Positions 1-8,954 of a stretch of DNA of 34,217 nucleotides are shown piece after piece. A program made the translations under genes and the position numbers. The notes beneath the pieces were generated by a model, which saw nothing but the letters and a program-made list of their open reading frames with translations, searched no databases and had not been told where the DNA came from. The stretch is from an uncultured Oscillospiraceae bacterium (GTDB taxonomy: Bacteria > Bacillota > Clostridia > Oscillospirales > Oscillospiraceae): NCBI GenBank assembly GCA_910578575.1, contig CAJTQP010000022.1:1-34217 (forward strand), read 5' to 3'. Numbering within the stretch: position 1 is the stretch's first letter; every line of letters begins with the position of its first letter.

Positions 1-1324
1 CCACCCCGTTCCGCCGCCCCCCGCCCCGGCAGAGGCCGCCGCGCCCTCCCCCGCTGCCGCTGCCGCCCCGGCCGCTGCGCCGGCCCAGGCTCCTGCCCCC
101 GTCGCACCGGCGGCCCAGGCCCAGCACCCCAAGGATCACCCCAAGGAGACCCTGATCAGCATCAATCTGAGCAAGCTGGACCAGCTCTCCGCCGTGGTGG
201 GGGAAATCGTCATCACCGAATCTATGGTGATCTCCTCCCCGGACCTGAAGGGCTTGAATCTGGACGCTTTCTCCAAGTCCGCCCGGCAGCTTCGTAAGCT
301 CACCGACGAACTCCAAGACGTCTCCATGTCCCTGCGCATGGTCCCTGTGTCCAGCGTGTTCCAGAAAATGACCCGTATCGTGCGGGACATGACCAAAAAG
401 CTGGACCGCCCCTGTAAGCTCACCCTCATCGGGGAGAACACCGAGGTGGATAAGACCATCGTGGACAACATCGGTGACCCCATCATGCACATGGTCCGCA
501 ACTCCATGGACCACGGCATCGAGGAGACCCAGGAGGATCGCGTCGCCGCCGGGAAAGACCCTGTGGGCGAGATCATCCTCTCCGCTCAGGACACCGGCAG
601 CGAGGTCATCATCCAGATCATCGACGACGGCCGGGGGGTCAACGACGAGGCCGTGCTGGCCAAGGCCATCCGCCAGGGCATCGCCTCCCCCGACGTGGAA
701 TATAGTCACCGGGATATCCTGAACTTCCTCCTGGCCCCCGGCTTCTCCACCAACGCCCAGGTTACCGAATTTTCCGGTCGTGGCGTGGGTATGGACGTGG
801 TCCGGCGCAACGTGGAGGAGTTGGGCGGCAACGTGTCCATCTCCAGTGAGATGGGCCAGGGTATGACCACCACCATCCGCATCCCCCTAACCATGGCCAT
901 TATGGACGGCATGGAGGTCTCGGTGGGTGACTCCATCTTCACCATCCCCATCAACAACATCCTCTCCACCATGCGCATCTCCGCCCAGGACGTGATCCAC
1001 GATTCCAGCCGGGGCGAGCTCATCAAGGTCCAGGGCAACTTCTATCCCATCATCCGGGCCAAGGACCTCTACCAGCTCCAGAGCGGCTGCACGGAGATCG
1101 AGGAGGGCGTGCTTCTCTGGCTGGAGGCCGGAGACAACTCCTACTGCCTGTTCGTGGATGAACTGCTGGGCCAGCAGCAAGTGGTGGTGAAGCAACTGCC
1201 CGCCTATGTCAACAGCTATAACATTAAAAACTATGGCATCAACGGCTGTACCCTTCTGGGCGACGGCAGCATCAGCATCATCCTGGACGTTGCCAACCTT
1301 TACACGGCTGTCCGGGGCATGTGA
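1..1324 (+). CDS. cheA: Chemotaxis histidine kinase CheA, C-terminal part (5' end outside window)
   Basis: CheA phosphorylates CheY and CheB in response to receptor signals. The frame is open from base 2, so the P1 phosphotransfer and P2 domains lie outside the window. What is seen, in order: a Pro/Ala-rich linker (about bases 2-125), the P3 dimerisation helices starting near base 150 (LDQLSAVVGEIVITES), and the P4 GHKL ATPase. P4 shows an N box (HMVRNSMDHGIE, near 487-522), G1 box (DDGRGVN, near 622-642), F box (FLLAPGFST) and G2 box (GRGVGMDVV, near 776-802). The P5 CheW-like domain fills about 900-1321. An internal ATG at 194 falls inside P3 and is not the true start. cheW follows after a 32-base gap, so cheA-cheW-cheR-cheB read as one operon. 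The ATP-binding motifs look intact. Identity is certain; only the N-terminal half is unknown. Confidence 0.97.
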   Translation, partial: HPVPPPPAPAEAAAPSPAAAAAPAAAPAQAPAPVAPAAQAQHPKDHPKETLISINLSKLDQLSAVVGEIVITESMVISSPDLKGLNLDAFSKSARQLRKLTDELQDVSMSLRMVPVSSVFQKMTRIVRDMTKKLDRPCKLTLIGENTEVDKTIVDNIGDPIMHMVRNSMDHGIEETQEDRVAAGKDPVGEIILSAQDTGSEVIIQIIDDGRGVNDEAVLAKAIRQGIASPDVEYSHRDILNFLLAPGFSTNAQVTEFSGRGVGMDVVRRNVEELGGNVSISSEMGQGMTTTIRIPLTMAIMDGMEVSVGDSIFTIPINNILSTMRISAQDVIHDSSRGELIKVQGNFYPIIRAKDLYQLQSGCTEIEEGVLLWLEAGDNSYCLFVDELLGQQQVVVKQLPAYVNSYNIKNYGINGCTLLGDGSISIILDVANLYTAVRGM

Positions 1325-1356
1325 GCTGGGAATTCAGGAATAAGGAGAGAGAAACT

Positions 1357-1842
1357 ATGAATGAAGAAATCCTGTTCGCCCGTGAGGACGAGATCGACCC
1401 CAACAATCCCCTGCCTGCGGACGACACGGTAGACTCCCAAAAATACCTCATCTTCATGGCTGACGACCTAAAGATGGGCGTTGTGGCCGAGGACGTGGTG
1501 GAAATCCTCACCAACCAGCCCATCACCTATCTCCCCATGCTGCCTGAGTTCATCCGGGGCATCATCAATATGCGCGGGCAGATGGTCCCCATCGTGGATA
1601 TCCGCATCCGCCTGGGCCATCCTCCCCGCGAGGATTCCCTGGTGGTGGTCATCAACCTAGACGAGGTACAGCTGGGCATCCTGGTGGACGCCGTGGACCA
1701 GATGTTGGATATCCCCAAGGCCAACATCCTCCCCGTCCCCTCCCACAGCACCCAACCCCTGGTGTCCGGCATGTGCTCCCTGCCCGACGGCTCCGGTACC
1801 ATGATGGTCCTGGACTGCGCGCAGCTCATGCCCAATGATTAA
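1357..1842 (+). CDS. cheW: Chemotaxis coupling protein CheW
   Basis: CheW couples CheA to chemoreceptors in the sensory array. The product is 161 residues, with an acidic N-terminal tail of about 25 residues followed by one CheW/SH3-like domain. Family features include the VVAEDVVEIL strand-helix, the conserved FIRGIINMRGQMVPIVDIR stretch and the LVDAVDQMLDI segment. The start at 1357 is chosen because AAGGAGAG lies at 1342-1349, 7 bases upstream; a GTG in the same frame at 1321 overlaps the cheA stop and has no such site. The gene ends four codons into the cheR frame, so translation of the two is probably coupled. It is a stand-alone CheW with no receiver domain; the CheW-receiver fusion CheV is encoded separately at 25949-26881. 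Confidence 0.95.
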   Translation: MNEEILFAREDEIDPNNPLPADDTVDSQKYLIFMADDLKMGVVAEDVVEILTNQPITYLPMLPEFIRGIINMRGQMVPIVDIRIRLGHPPREDSLVVVINLDEVQLGILVDAVDQMLDIPKANILPVPSHSTQPLVSGMCSLPDGSGTMMVLDCAQLMPND

Positions 1843-2677
1843 GGCAGGGGGCGGAGGGGGGACCGCCTTCTCCCCTATGACCATCAGCGATGCTGATTTT
1901 AACCGCCTGGTCCAGTTCGTTCAGGGCAATTACGGCATCGACCTGACCCAGAAGCGCCAGTTGATCACCGGGCGGCTTTCCACCGCCATCAAGCAGCGGG
2001 GTTACCAAAGCTTTTCTGATTTTGTGACCCATCTTCTCCAAACGAAAGACAACGAGGAGATTACCCTTCTACTGGATAAGCTCACCACCAATTACACCTT
2101 CTTCATGCGGGAGAAGGAACATTTGGATTACTTTTGCCACAACATCATCCCCGAAATCGTGCGCCGGCACCAACGGGATAAGACCCTGGCGATCTGGAGC
2201 GCCGGCTGCTCCACCGGGGAAGAACCTTATAACATTACCATGTTCCTGCTGGACTACCTGGGTGCCCAGGCGGACCAGTGGGACACCCGGCTCTTGGCCA
2301 CGGATATCTCCAACCGGGCCATGACCGCCGCAAAAAAGGGCGTGTATGAACTGCCCGACACCATCCCCACGGAGTGGAAGCGGAAGTATTTCACGCCTCT
2401 GCCCGGCGGACAGTTTCAGGTCAGCCAGAAGGTACGCAACAACGTGATCTTCCAGCCCTTCAATCTGATGGACCCCATCCGCTTTCGCCGTAAATTTGAC
2501 GTGATTTTCTGCCGGAATGTAATGATCTATTTCGACCAGCCCACCAAAGACGCTTTGGTCCAGCGATTTTACGATGCCACCCTGCCGGGGGGGTATCTGC
2601 TCATCAGCAAGTCGGAGAACCTTAGCGCCAATACGCCGTATCTGCGCCTGGCTCCATCGACATTCCAAAAGAAATAA
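1835..2677 (+). CDS. cheR: Chemoreceptor methyltransferase CheR
   Basis: CheR uses S-adenosylmethionine to methylate receptor glutamates, opposing CheB during adaptation. The 280-residue product has the all-alpha N-terminal CheR domain (about 15-85) and a Rossmann methyltransferase domain. The SAM-binding motif GCSTGEEPY is at residues 124-132, and the family segment FCRNVMIYF starts at residue 225. The ATG at 1835 overlaps the cheW stop by 8 bases, which suits translational coupling. An ATG at 1877 (residue 15) would remove an odd Gly-rich leader, but its nearest purine-rich tract (1854-1860) is 16 bases away, so the start is uncertain. No C-terminal receptor-tethering pentapeptide-binding extension is obvious. 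Length is normal for the family. Confidence 0.95.
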   Translation: MIKAGGGGGTAFSPMTISDADFNRLVQFVQGNYGIDLTQKRQLITGRLSTAIKQRGYQSFSDFVTHLLQTKDNEEITLLLDKLTTNYTFFMREKEHLDYFCHNIIPEIVRRHQRDKTLAIWSAGCSTGEEPYNITMFLLDYLGAQADQWDTRLLATDISNRAMTAAKKGVYELPDTIPTEWKRKYFTPLPGGQFQVSQKVRNNVIFQPFNLMDPIRFRRKFDVIFCRNVMIYFDQPTKDALVQRFYDATLPGGYLLISKSENLSANTPYLRLAPSTFQKK

Positions 2678-2695
2678 TGGGAGGTCCTCCTTTTT

Positions 2696-3742
2696 ATGGC
2701 CATTCCTACACTCAAAAAAATCCGTGTCCTGGTGGTAGACGACTCCATGTTGGCCCGCGGTATGATCATCAACGGGCTGAATACCCATCCCCGCATTGAA
2801 GTCGTAGGTTACGCGATCAATGCCTTGGACGCAAAAAATAAGATCCCTCAGCTCAAGCCGGACGTGATAACCATGGACGTGGAAATGCCCGGCATCAATG
2901 GGATCGACTTTCTCAAACAGTACTTACCCACCAATCCCCTGCCAGTGATCCTGGTGTCCTCCCTGAACCTGAAGGTATTCGACGCCTTGGCTGCCGGTGC
3001 GGTGGACTTTGTCCGCAAGCCCGATGGCCAGCGCCATGTGGAGGCTTTCATCGCCGCTCTGGCCCAGAAGGTGGTCACCGCCTCCAATGCCAAGGTGCGT
3101 TCCGCTCTGCCCGCTGCGGCACCGGCGCCTATCACCCCGGCGGCCAATCTGGGGGGGAGCGCTTTGAATCGGGTCATCATCGGCTTGGGGGCCTCCACCG
3201 GGGGCACGGAAGCCACCTTGGCGGTGATGAAACGCCTGCCGGCAGACATCCCCCCTATGGTAATCGTCCAGCACATGCCCCCCGGCTTCACCAAGATGTA
3301 TGCCGAACGTCTCAACCGCCTGTGCGCCATGGAGGTGCAGGAGGCCAAAAGCGGCGACGAGCTGCGCCGGGGCCTAGCTTTGGTGGCCCCCGCCGACCTC
3401 CAGTGCCGGGTTGTGCGCATTGGCACAAAATATACCATATCCTGCTCCACCGGGGAAAAGGTCAGCGGACACCGGCCCTCTGTGGATGCCCTGTTCCAAT
3501 CCATGGCGGAAACTGTCACCTGTAAGATGGTGGGCATCATCATGACCGGTATGGGGCAGGACGGCGCGGCCGGCCTGCTGGCCATGCGGAAGAAGGGGGC
3601 CTACACCATCGGCCAGGACAAGGAAAGCAGCGTGGTCTATGGAATGCCGGGGGTGGCCCAAAACATTGGGGCCGTCACCATCCAGTCCTCCTTGGACAAC
3701 ATCTCCAACGTCCTGCTGCGGCATTTGAGTACCATTCATTGA
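2696..3742 (+). CDS. cheB: Chemoreceptor methylesterase/deamidase CheB
   Basis: CheB removes receptor methyl groups and deamidates receptor glutamines when activated by CheA. The 348-residue product has an N-terminal receiver domain (about 10-125) with acidic pocket D15/D16, phospho-acceptor D61, S88 and K108. A linker rich in Ala and Pro follows (about 140-155). The C-terminal methylesterase domain shows the catalytic triad: S167 in GASTGGTEA, H193 in IVQHMPPGF and D289 in MTGMGQDGAAG. GGGAGG at 2679-2684 precedes the ATG by 11 bases and lies in a short palindrome. The gene closes the cheAWRB operon and is followed within 80 bases by a strong terminator. All key residues are present, so it should be functional. 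Confidence 0.97.
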   Translation: MAIPTLKKIRVLVVDDSMLARGMIINGLNTHPRIEVVGYAINALDAKNKIPQLKPDVITMDVEMPGINGIDFLKQYLPTNPLPVILVSSLNLKVFDALAAGAVDFVRKPDGQRHVEAFIAALAQKVVTASNAKVRSALPAAAPAPITPAANLGGSALNRVIIGLGASTGGTEATLAVMKRLPADIPPMVIVQHMPPGFTKMYAERLNRLCAMEVQEAKSGDELRRGLALVAPADLQCRVVRIGTKYTISCSTGEKVSGHRPSVDALFQSMAETVTCKMVGIIMTGMGQDGAAGLLAMRKKGAYTIGQDKESSVVYGMPGVAQNIGAVTIQSSLDNISNVLLRHLSTIH

Positions 3743-3783
3743 TCCCCAAACTTGGGCTTTTGTCCATATCATTCAGTTTTTCT

Positions 3784-3818
3784 GCCCGGAGCCAAACAGA
3801 AACGGCTCCGGGCTTTTT
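3784..3818 (+). terminator. Rho-independent terminator after cheB
   Basis: A perfect 10-bp GC-rich stem (3784-3793 with 3804-3813, GCCCGGAGCC paired to GGCTCCGGGC) encloses a 10-base loop and is followed by five T residues (3814-3818). It ends the cheA-cheW-cheR-cheB transcript and insulates it from the flgM promoter about 70 bases downstream. Confidence 0.92.
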
Positions 3819-3888
3819 CCTGTTCTGCTTCCCTCTGTATCCCTTGACAAATGGGGGCCTAGAGGGCGCTTATTTTGTGGAGAGACCC

Positions 3889-3915
3889 TTAATTTTCAAG
3901 CATTCTTGCCGATAT
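3889..3915 (+). promoter_or_regulatory. Sigma-D (sigma-28) promoter of the flgM operon
   Basis: TTAA at 3889-3892, a 15-base spacer and GCCGATAT at 3908-3915 match the sigma-D consensus TAAA-N15-GCCGATAT with one mismatch in the -35 element. It lies about 200 bases upstream of flgM, the anti-sigma-D gene, whose B. subtilis counterpart is sigma-D dependent. The 374-base gap 3743-4116 holds the cheB terminator, this promoter and a leader of about 195 bases in which no clear further element was recognised. A TTGACA at 3844 has no matching -10 at normal spacing. Confidence 0.78.
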
Positions 3916-4116
3916 AACTATTGTAAGTCAAGTATTGTAGATTCAGGAAAACCCCACCAGCTTTTTCATAGCCACCGCCAGCCGCTTTCTGGTGCCTTCT
4001 CCGCCGCGCCCCCGGCGCTGCCCCGAAGGTCCCCTACATGTCTGCCCCGGCGTTCTGGTTTTCCCTTCACATGCTGCCAAATCTTCATTCGTTTTATAGA
4101 AAGGATGTGAGTTGCT

Positions 4117-4440
4117 GTGCTGACCTCATCCGGATACGGCGCAATTTCTTCCATCGCCTCCACCAACAAGGTCTATCGGACCCAGGCTGAACGCGAGAGC
4201 CGTGCCCAGATTGCCTCCGGCAATCCCACCCACGACAGCTACGACAGTGTCACCCTCTCCAAACCCAGCCAGAACAATCGCTTCCACATGGACCTGGTCA
4301 GCAGGCTCTCCCAGGAGGTGCGCACCAGCACCACCACCGGCGACATTGCGAAACTTCGCCAGCAGGTGTCCAGCGGGCAGTATACACCAGACCCCATGTC
4401 CATTGCGGCGCGGATGCTTTTCTTAGGGGAGGGTCGGTAA
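4117..4440 (+). CDS. flgM: Anti-sigma factor FlgM (negative regulator of SigD)
   Basis: FlgM binds the flagellar sigma factor and blocks late gene expression until it is exported or otherwise relieved. The 107-residue product starts at a GTG. Its N-terminal part is polar and Ser/Thr-rich, as expected for a disordered export-competent segment. The C-terminal part carries the sigma-binding signature: IAKLRQQVSSGQYTPDPM followed by SIAARML matches the family pattern of Lys/Arg-rich helix, xGxY, then a short IA-x-ML helix. The ribosome site (AAAGGATG near 4100) is about 10 bases upstream and modest. flgN begins at the base after the stop. The upstream sigma-D promoter implies autoregulation through SigD, whose gene is at 29541-30386 on the other strand. 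Confidence 0.9.
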   Translation: MLTSSGYGAISSIASTNKVYRTQAERESRAQIASGNPTHDSYDSVTLSKPSQNNRFHMDLVSRLSQEVRTSTTTGDIAKLRQQVSSGQYTPDPMSIAARMLFLGEGR

Positions 4441-4914
4441 ATGGATGCACCTTTCCTCCCCTACCTCCAGCTCCTGCGGGAGCTGGCAGGAAAATTGGAC
4501 CAGTTGGGTCAATACGCCCAGGAGAAAATCACCGCTGTGGGCAACGACGACCTGTTGGCCCTGGACGAAGTGTTAAAGAAGGAACAGGTCGTGGGCCTGT
4601 CCCTGCGGGGTCTGGAGCAAAAGCGTAAGACGCTGCTGGAGCAGCTGAAGCTCAGTGACGTCCCCCTGAGTGAGCTGTCCAAACACTACCCGGATTCCCT
4701 GGCCATGGAGGCCAAGGAGGCCGCGGAAACCCTGCGGCACAGTTATCGGATGTACCGCGGCCACGCCGACGCCGCCCGGAACAGCTTGGAGCTGAACCTT
4801 CACCAAATCGAAAAAGTCATCACCGCCGCAGGCATCGACCCCGCCGCCGGTTCCGGCTATGATGCGCCGGGGGTAGAGCCGCCCAAAAACATGAAATCAG
4901 ACTTCCGCGCCTGA
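4441..4914 (+). CDS. flgN: Flagellar export chaperone FlgN
   Basis: FlgN proteins are cytoplasmic chaperones for the hook-filament junction proteins FlgK and FlgL, which are encoded next. The 157-residue product is almost entirely predicted helix, with heptad-like Leu spacing (YLQLLRELAGKLDQLGQYAQ and LDEVLKKEQVVGLSLRGLEQ), and follows the FlgN family pattern of a long N-terminal hairpin with a conserved LxxEQ-like segment. The ATG directly abuts the flgM stop and is preceded by GGGGAGGG. The C-terminal tail is Gly/Pro-rich and probably flexible. Identification rests on helical character, length and its position between flgM and flgK, since the family is poorly conserved in sequence. Confidence 0.88.
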   Translation: MDAPFLPYLQLLRELAGKLDQLGQYAQEKITAVGNDDLLALDEVLKKEQVVGLSLRGLEQKRKTLLEQLKLSDVPLSELSKHYPDSLAMEAKEAAETLRHSYRMYRGHADAARNSLELNLHQIEKVITAAGIDPAAGSGYDAPGVEPPKNMKSDFRA

Positions 4915-4938
4915 GCGCGGTGAGAAGGAGTTCTTGCT

Positions 4939-7596
4939 ATGTCTACGATTGGAACCTTTGATGGTTTTACAGCCGCCCGTCTGGGTATTTACGCCGCCCA
5001 ACAGGGACTGAGCGTCACGGGCAATAACATTTCTAACATCAATACCACCGGCTATACCCGGCAGGTGCTGGATCAAATCAGTTTGAAAACTGGCGCATAC
5101 GACCGCTACCGCTCCCAGTTTGACAACCACATCGGTACGGGTACTCTGGTGCGCAATATCAACCAGATTCGTGACCCCTATCTGGATGTGCGTTTCCGGA
5201 ATACCAGTGCGGATGTGGGGTATTCTGATGCTATGCTGAACGGGCTGGATCAGATCGCCACCATTCTGGACGAGGTAGGCCGGGGTGTCGACGGCAAATT
5301 GGGCGACGGCATGCTTTATGCCCAGATCAAAGATCTACAGAGCGCCCTGCGCAAATTGGGGGAGGACCCCACCAGCGATAACGACACCCTGGTACGCCAG
5401 TCTGCCGATGCCTTGGTGTCTCTGTTCAACACCTATGCTGGTAAACTGGAAACACTGAAGAACAATACCGAGAAAAAGCTCAATCAAGAAATCACTGATG
5501 TCAATGAAATTTTGCGGAATATCCGGGAACTCAACGAGGATATCCGGGAAGCCGAGCTTCACGGGGACGGTGCTTTGGAACTGCGGGATGAGCGTAACCG
5601 GCAAATCGACGAGCTTTCCTCTAAACTCCCCATCAGTGCGGTCTACACCATGGAGGATATCGGTGGTGGACGGCAGGTTGAAAAACTGTCCATTTATTTG
5701 AACAACGCCAACCCGGACGCCAGTGTGAAAACAGATGAATCCATGTTGGTGGATGGGATTTATGCTGCGCAGATCAATATTCCAAAGAAGATGCCGGTGA
5801 CCAATCCCAACTGGGGGAAAGAGCCTACTGACGACGGATACGATACCGCTTTCGCAGCTGTTGGAAAAGAATATCAGTATTACATGACCAAGGCTGATGG
5901 TACCCTAGTGGGCACCAATGATCCTGCACTGGCTGACCAAAGTAAGGAAGATAATTCCAACTACCTTATCACCATTGGCAAGCTGTTGGATTCTAAAGAT
6001 CGTGAATGGGAGAAGCCGACAACGACATGGACCCCTGCTACATTTGATCCTCCTGGTACGGCCGCTGTTTATGAAAGTCAAATTACGCTCACTGGCCCAT
6101 TGGTTGCGGGTAGTGAGGTCACGATTGGCGAAAAAAAGTATACTCTTGATACCGCGATTGCAACTGCAGAAGAGTTTGCAAGCTTCATCGCTAAGAGACT
6201 ATCCAGTTCTGATTACAACATTACCGCTACTGGTGATAAGCTAGTTTATACGGCAAAGCCCAACAAGATAGGAGCTGTTGGTGCTTCTGGTTTAGATACA
6301 AATAAGAAACCAATCAATATGGGTCCAGATGCTGTTCCCACTGTACCGGGGGCCATCACTGTTGAGCAAAAAGATGCCGATGGAACTGTCACTGGAACTG
6401 TCACTATCAATTTTGGTGGCGCGAATGAGACAACGAAAGGCGTAGACCCCAATGTCCCTGCTAGCACTGAAAGTACCGATGCGTACGGCACCGTAACCAA
6501 CATTTCCTACGCACGTGATAGTAAGGGCCAGTGGTATGAAATCAAGACCGTCACTGAGCACACCAGAGCGGTGATGTTGGATGACAACGACCTGAACGGC
6601 TCTATCCAGGCCATTCGAGAGCTGTTGACCGAGGACGGCGAGTTCACGACTGAAGACACGCTGAAGAATATCGACGAAAACGCCACCACCAAACGTGGCA
6701 TCCCCTACTATCAGCACTCTTTGGATTTGTTGGCCCAGCAGTTTGCCAAGGCGCTCAACGATTTGAATAAGGGCTATATGGTCGATCAAAACGGGAACTA
6801 CCTTGACAAGGATGGAAGGATCCTGATGTTGGAAGGCGCTGATGGTGTAAAGTATCCGGTCAATCAAAAAACTGGTTTGACTCCGGAGCAGGAAGCGCAT
6901 CTCATCAACAGCGGTTTTGTCAAAAAAGATTCCTTTGGAAACCCCATTGAAGTTACTGAAAAAGATGGCACTAAGAAACAGGTTGCTGATCTTAACGCCT
7001 GGTTGGATGCTGAGGCTGCGAAGGGGAACCTGAAAATAGCGGACGGTGCTGGCGTGCTGTTCAGCAACCGCAATGACAACAACGATCCCACTGATATCAA
7101 TGCCTCTAATATCTCCATCTCCAAGAGCTGGTTGAACCGTGAATTTAAGGTCGTTCCCACCAACGTGGAGCTTTTTGGTGAAGAAGTAGAAAACACCACT
7201 AAAAGTGAAAATGCCAGCCACATGATCTCGATATTAGACGCGAAGCTGACCTACAACCCCAACGATCTAAACGCTATTATTGACAGCGTAGGGAAAGGCG
7301 GGTCCGCAGCTGCTGGCGACAATATCTTTATTGGTTCCTTCAACGATATGTTTAGCAATATGTGTACCGTCCTGGGCAACGACCAGCGCACCACCAACGT
7401 GGAACTGAACAGCGACTACAATTCCCTCCTTCAGATCGACACCAACCGAGATGGTGTCTCTGGTGTAGATCTGAACGACGAGGCCATGAATATGATGCAG
7501 TATCAGAAAGCCTACACCGCCGCCTGCCGTCTCATGACTGCCGTGGACGAGGCGCTGGACCGGCTAATCAATAATACCGGCATTGCCGGACGATAA
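4939..7596 (+). CDS. flgK: Flagellar hook-associated protein 1, FlgK (enlarged)
   Basis: FlgK forms the first hook-filament junction ring and is exported with help from FlgN. The N-terminus shows the rod/hook signature (ARLGIYAAQQGLSVTGNNIS, then NINTTGYTRQ), followed by coiled D0/D1 helices. The C-terminus ends in the family motif of an NxDEAMNMMQYQKAY-like helix leading to the terminal coil. At 885 residues it is far longer than B. subtilis FlgK (about 507). The extra length is central, roughly residues 250-760, and appears as Thr/Asp-rich beta-type sequence. Base composition falls there: 107 of 240 bases are G or C at 6061-6300, against 38 of 60 at 7501-7560. This suggests an exchanged or fast-evolving surface domain. 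AAGGAG lies 9-10 bases before the ATG. Confidence 0.95.
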   Translation: MSTIGTFDGFTAARLGIYAAQQGLSVTGNNISNINTTGYTRQVLDQISLKTGAYDRYRSQFDNHIGTGTLVRNINQIRDPYLDVRFRNTSADVGYSDAMLNGLDQIATILDEVGRGVDGKLGDGMLYAQIKDLQSALRKLGEDPTSDNDTLVRQSADALVSLFNTYAGKLETLKNNTEKKLNQEITDVNEILRNIRELNEDIREAELHGDGALELRDERNRQIDELSSKLPISAVYTMEDIGGGRQVEKLSIYLNNANPDASVKTDESMLVDGIYAAQINIPKKMPVTNPNWGKEPTDDGYDTAFAAVGKEYQYYMTKADGTLVGTNDPALADQSKEDNSNYLITIGKLLDSKDREWEKPTTTWTPATFDPPGTAAVYESQITLTGPLVAGSEVTIGEKKYTLDTAIATAEEFASFIAKRLSSSDYNITATGDKLVYTAKPNKIGAVGASGLDTNKKPINMGPDAVPTVPGAITVEQKDADGTVTGTVTINFGGANETTKGVDPNVPASTESTDAYGTVTNISYARDSKGQWYEIKTVTEHTRAVMLDDNDLNGSIQAIRELLTEDGEFTTEDTLKNIDENATTKRGIPYYQHSLDLLAQQFAKALNDLNKGYMVDQNGNYLDKDGRILMLEGADGVKYPVNQKTGLTPEQEAHLINSGFVKKDSFGNPIEVTEKDGTKKQVADLNAWLDAEAAKGNLKIADGAGVLFSNRNDNNDPTDINASNISISKSWLNREFKVVPTNVELFGEEVENTTKSENASHMISILDAKLTYNPNDLNAIIDSVGKGGSAAAGDNIFIGSFNDMFSNMCTVLGNDQRTTNVELNSDYNSLLQIDTNRDGVSGVDLNDEAMNMMQYQKAYTAACRLMTAVDEALDRLINNTGIAGR

Positions 7597-7614
7597 CCAA
7601 AGGAGGTCTTGACC

Positions 7615-8940
7615 GTGGTTAGAGCTACGACTGGCGGTGTGCTGCGAGGCTACCGCTCCAACCTGATGAACTCTTTCATCACCCTGAACAAGGCACGGGA
7701 GACCATGCTCACCCAGCGCAATTTCAATTCCTACGCCGAGGACCCGGCTTCCGCTGCCCAGGCGTTCCAACTCCGGAAATCCCGTATGGATGTGGAGAGC
7801 CAGTATAATATCTGCGACAGTGCCTATCGGAAGTACCAGACCGCTTGGAGCTGCCTGGACACCACCGACAAGCTAATCGACACCGACAATGGCTCCGCCT
7901 TGAAAACCTTGAAGGGCATGACCTTGAAGATGCTCAACGACCCCACCGGCGATGCCCGGAAAACTTTGAGTACCGCCCTGGGGCAGCTCTCCGAAACCAT
8001 TGTGCAGACCATGAACCAGAAGTACGGCGATAAATTCATCTTCGCCGGGGCAGATGGGAAAAATGTGCCCTTTGAAGTCAAGGATGAGAAGTTGTATTAC
8101 CGGGGGGTGCCGGTGGATGCAGCGGTACCCAATGTGGTGCAGAGCGGCGACACACTTCGTAAGGTCGATGCAAACGGCAACATTGATGACAATGGGACCT
8201 ACTATATTAAATCGGACAGTATCACCACCATGTCAGCCGCTGACTTTAATGCGTTGCCGGCGGATGAGCAAGCTGCCATGTCCGTTATGCGTGATGCAAG
8301 CGGTGCCGCAGTAACTGTGGATGAAAAAGGAAACTTTGATCCCAATGGTCAGTTCGTAATGGTTACCACCAATATCGAAACCATCAGCCAGGAGGAATAT
8401 GACCAAGCTGTCTCCGACGTGGAAAAACTGAACTACTTGGTCAATGAGAAGAACTTTGTCGATATCGGCTTGGGCTTCCAGGAGAACGAGAAGGGCCAAC
8501 TGATTGAATCCAGCGCATTCAATGAAGCCATGAACGGCCTGACCTTCCTGGGCTACGGCTTGGACGAGGACGGGGACCCCAAGAACATCTACTCCCTGGT
8601 GCAGAAGATGAAGGACATCGCGGAGCGGGTGAAGGATGGGGAGAACTGGACCGACGCCGACTACGACGAGTTCAAGAACCTGGTGGGCAAGATGGAGATC
8701 GCCTCCTCGGAGTTCAAGGTGGAGTACACCAACATGGACGCCGGCACCACCAAGCTGAAAAACAACCTGGCCCTGCTGGAGGATAACTTCTACAACCTCC
8801 AGGAGCAGTATTCCGCCCTGGAGGACGTGGACATGGCCGATGCCATCACCTCCTTTGTCTGGGCCCAGTATTGCTACAACGCCGCCCTGAAAGCGGGCAA
8901 CAGTGTCTTGTCCGAAAGCCTGATGGATTATTTGAACTGA
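7615..8940 (+). CDS. flgL: Flagellar hook-associated protein 3, FlgL
   Basis: FlgL is the second hook-filament junction protein, between FlgK and flagellin. The 441-residue product has a flagellin-like N-terminal coil (SFITLNKARETMLTQRNFNS, with the conserved YAEDPASAAQAFQLR) and a C-terminal coil (LQEQYSALEDVDMADAITSF). The segment MNQKYGDKFIFAGADG is the standard FlgL loop after the first helices. GTG at 7615 is preferred because AGGAGG (7601-7606) is 8 bases upstream; an in-frame TTG at 7609 is only 2 bases from that site. The protein is about 140 residues longer than B. subtilis FlgL (about 298), the extra sequence being a less GC-rich central part (about bases 8080-8400). It sits 18 bases behind flgK. 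Confidence 0.94.
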   Translation: MVRATTGGVLRGYRSNLMNSFITLNKARETMLTQRNFNSYAEDPASAAQAFQLRKSRMDVESQYNICDSAYRKYQTAWSCLDTTDKLIDTDNGSALKTLKGMTLKMLNDPTGDARKTLSTALGQLSETIVQTMNQKYGDKFIFAGADGKNVPFEVKDEKLYYRGVPVDAAVPNVVQSGDTLRKVDANGNIDDNGTYYIKSDSITTMSAADFNALPADEQAAMSVMRDASGAAVTVDEKGNFDPNGQFVMVTTNIETISQEEYDQAVSDVEKLNYLVNEKNFVDIGLGFQENEKGQLIESSAFNEAMNGLTFLGYGLDEDGDPKNIYSLVQKMKDIAERVKDGENWTDADYDEFKNLVGKMEIASSEFKVEYTNMDAGTTKLKNNLALLEDNFYNLQEQYSALEDVDMADAITSFVWAQYCYNAALKAGNSVLSESLMDYLN

Positions 8941-8954
8941 TAATCCCATTGCTT

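Noticed and set aside
3844..3876. TTGACA at 3844 as a sigma-A promoter for flgM
   Set aside because: No -10 element occurs at 16-18 bases; the best AT-rich match is about 20 bases away.
3739..4110. A 123-codon plus-strand frame in the gap after cheB
   Set aside because: It overlaps the strong cheB terminator and the sigma-D promoter, has no ribosome site and no family resemblance.
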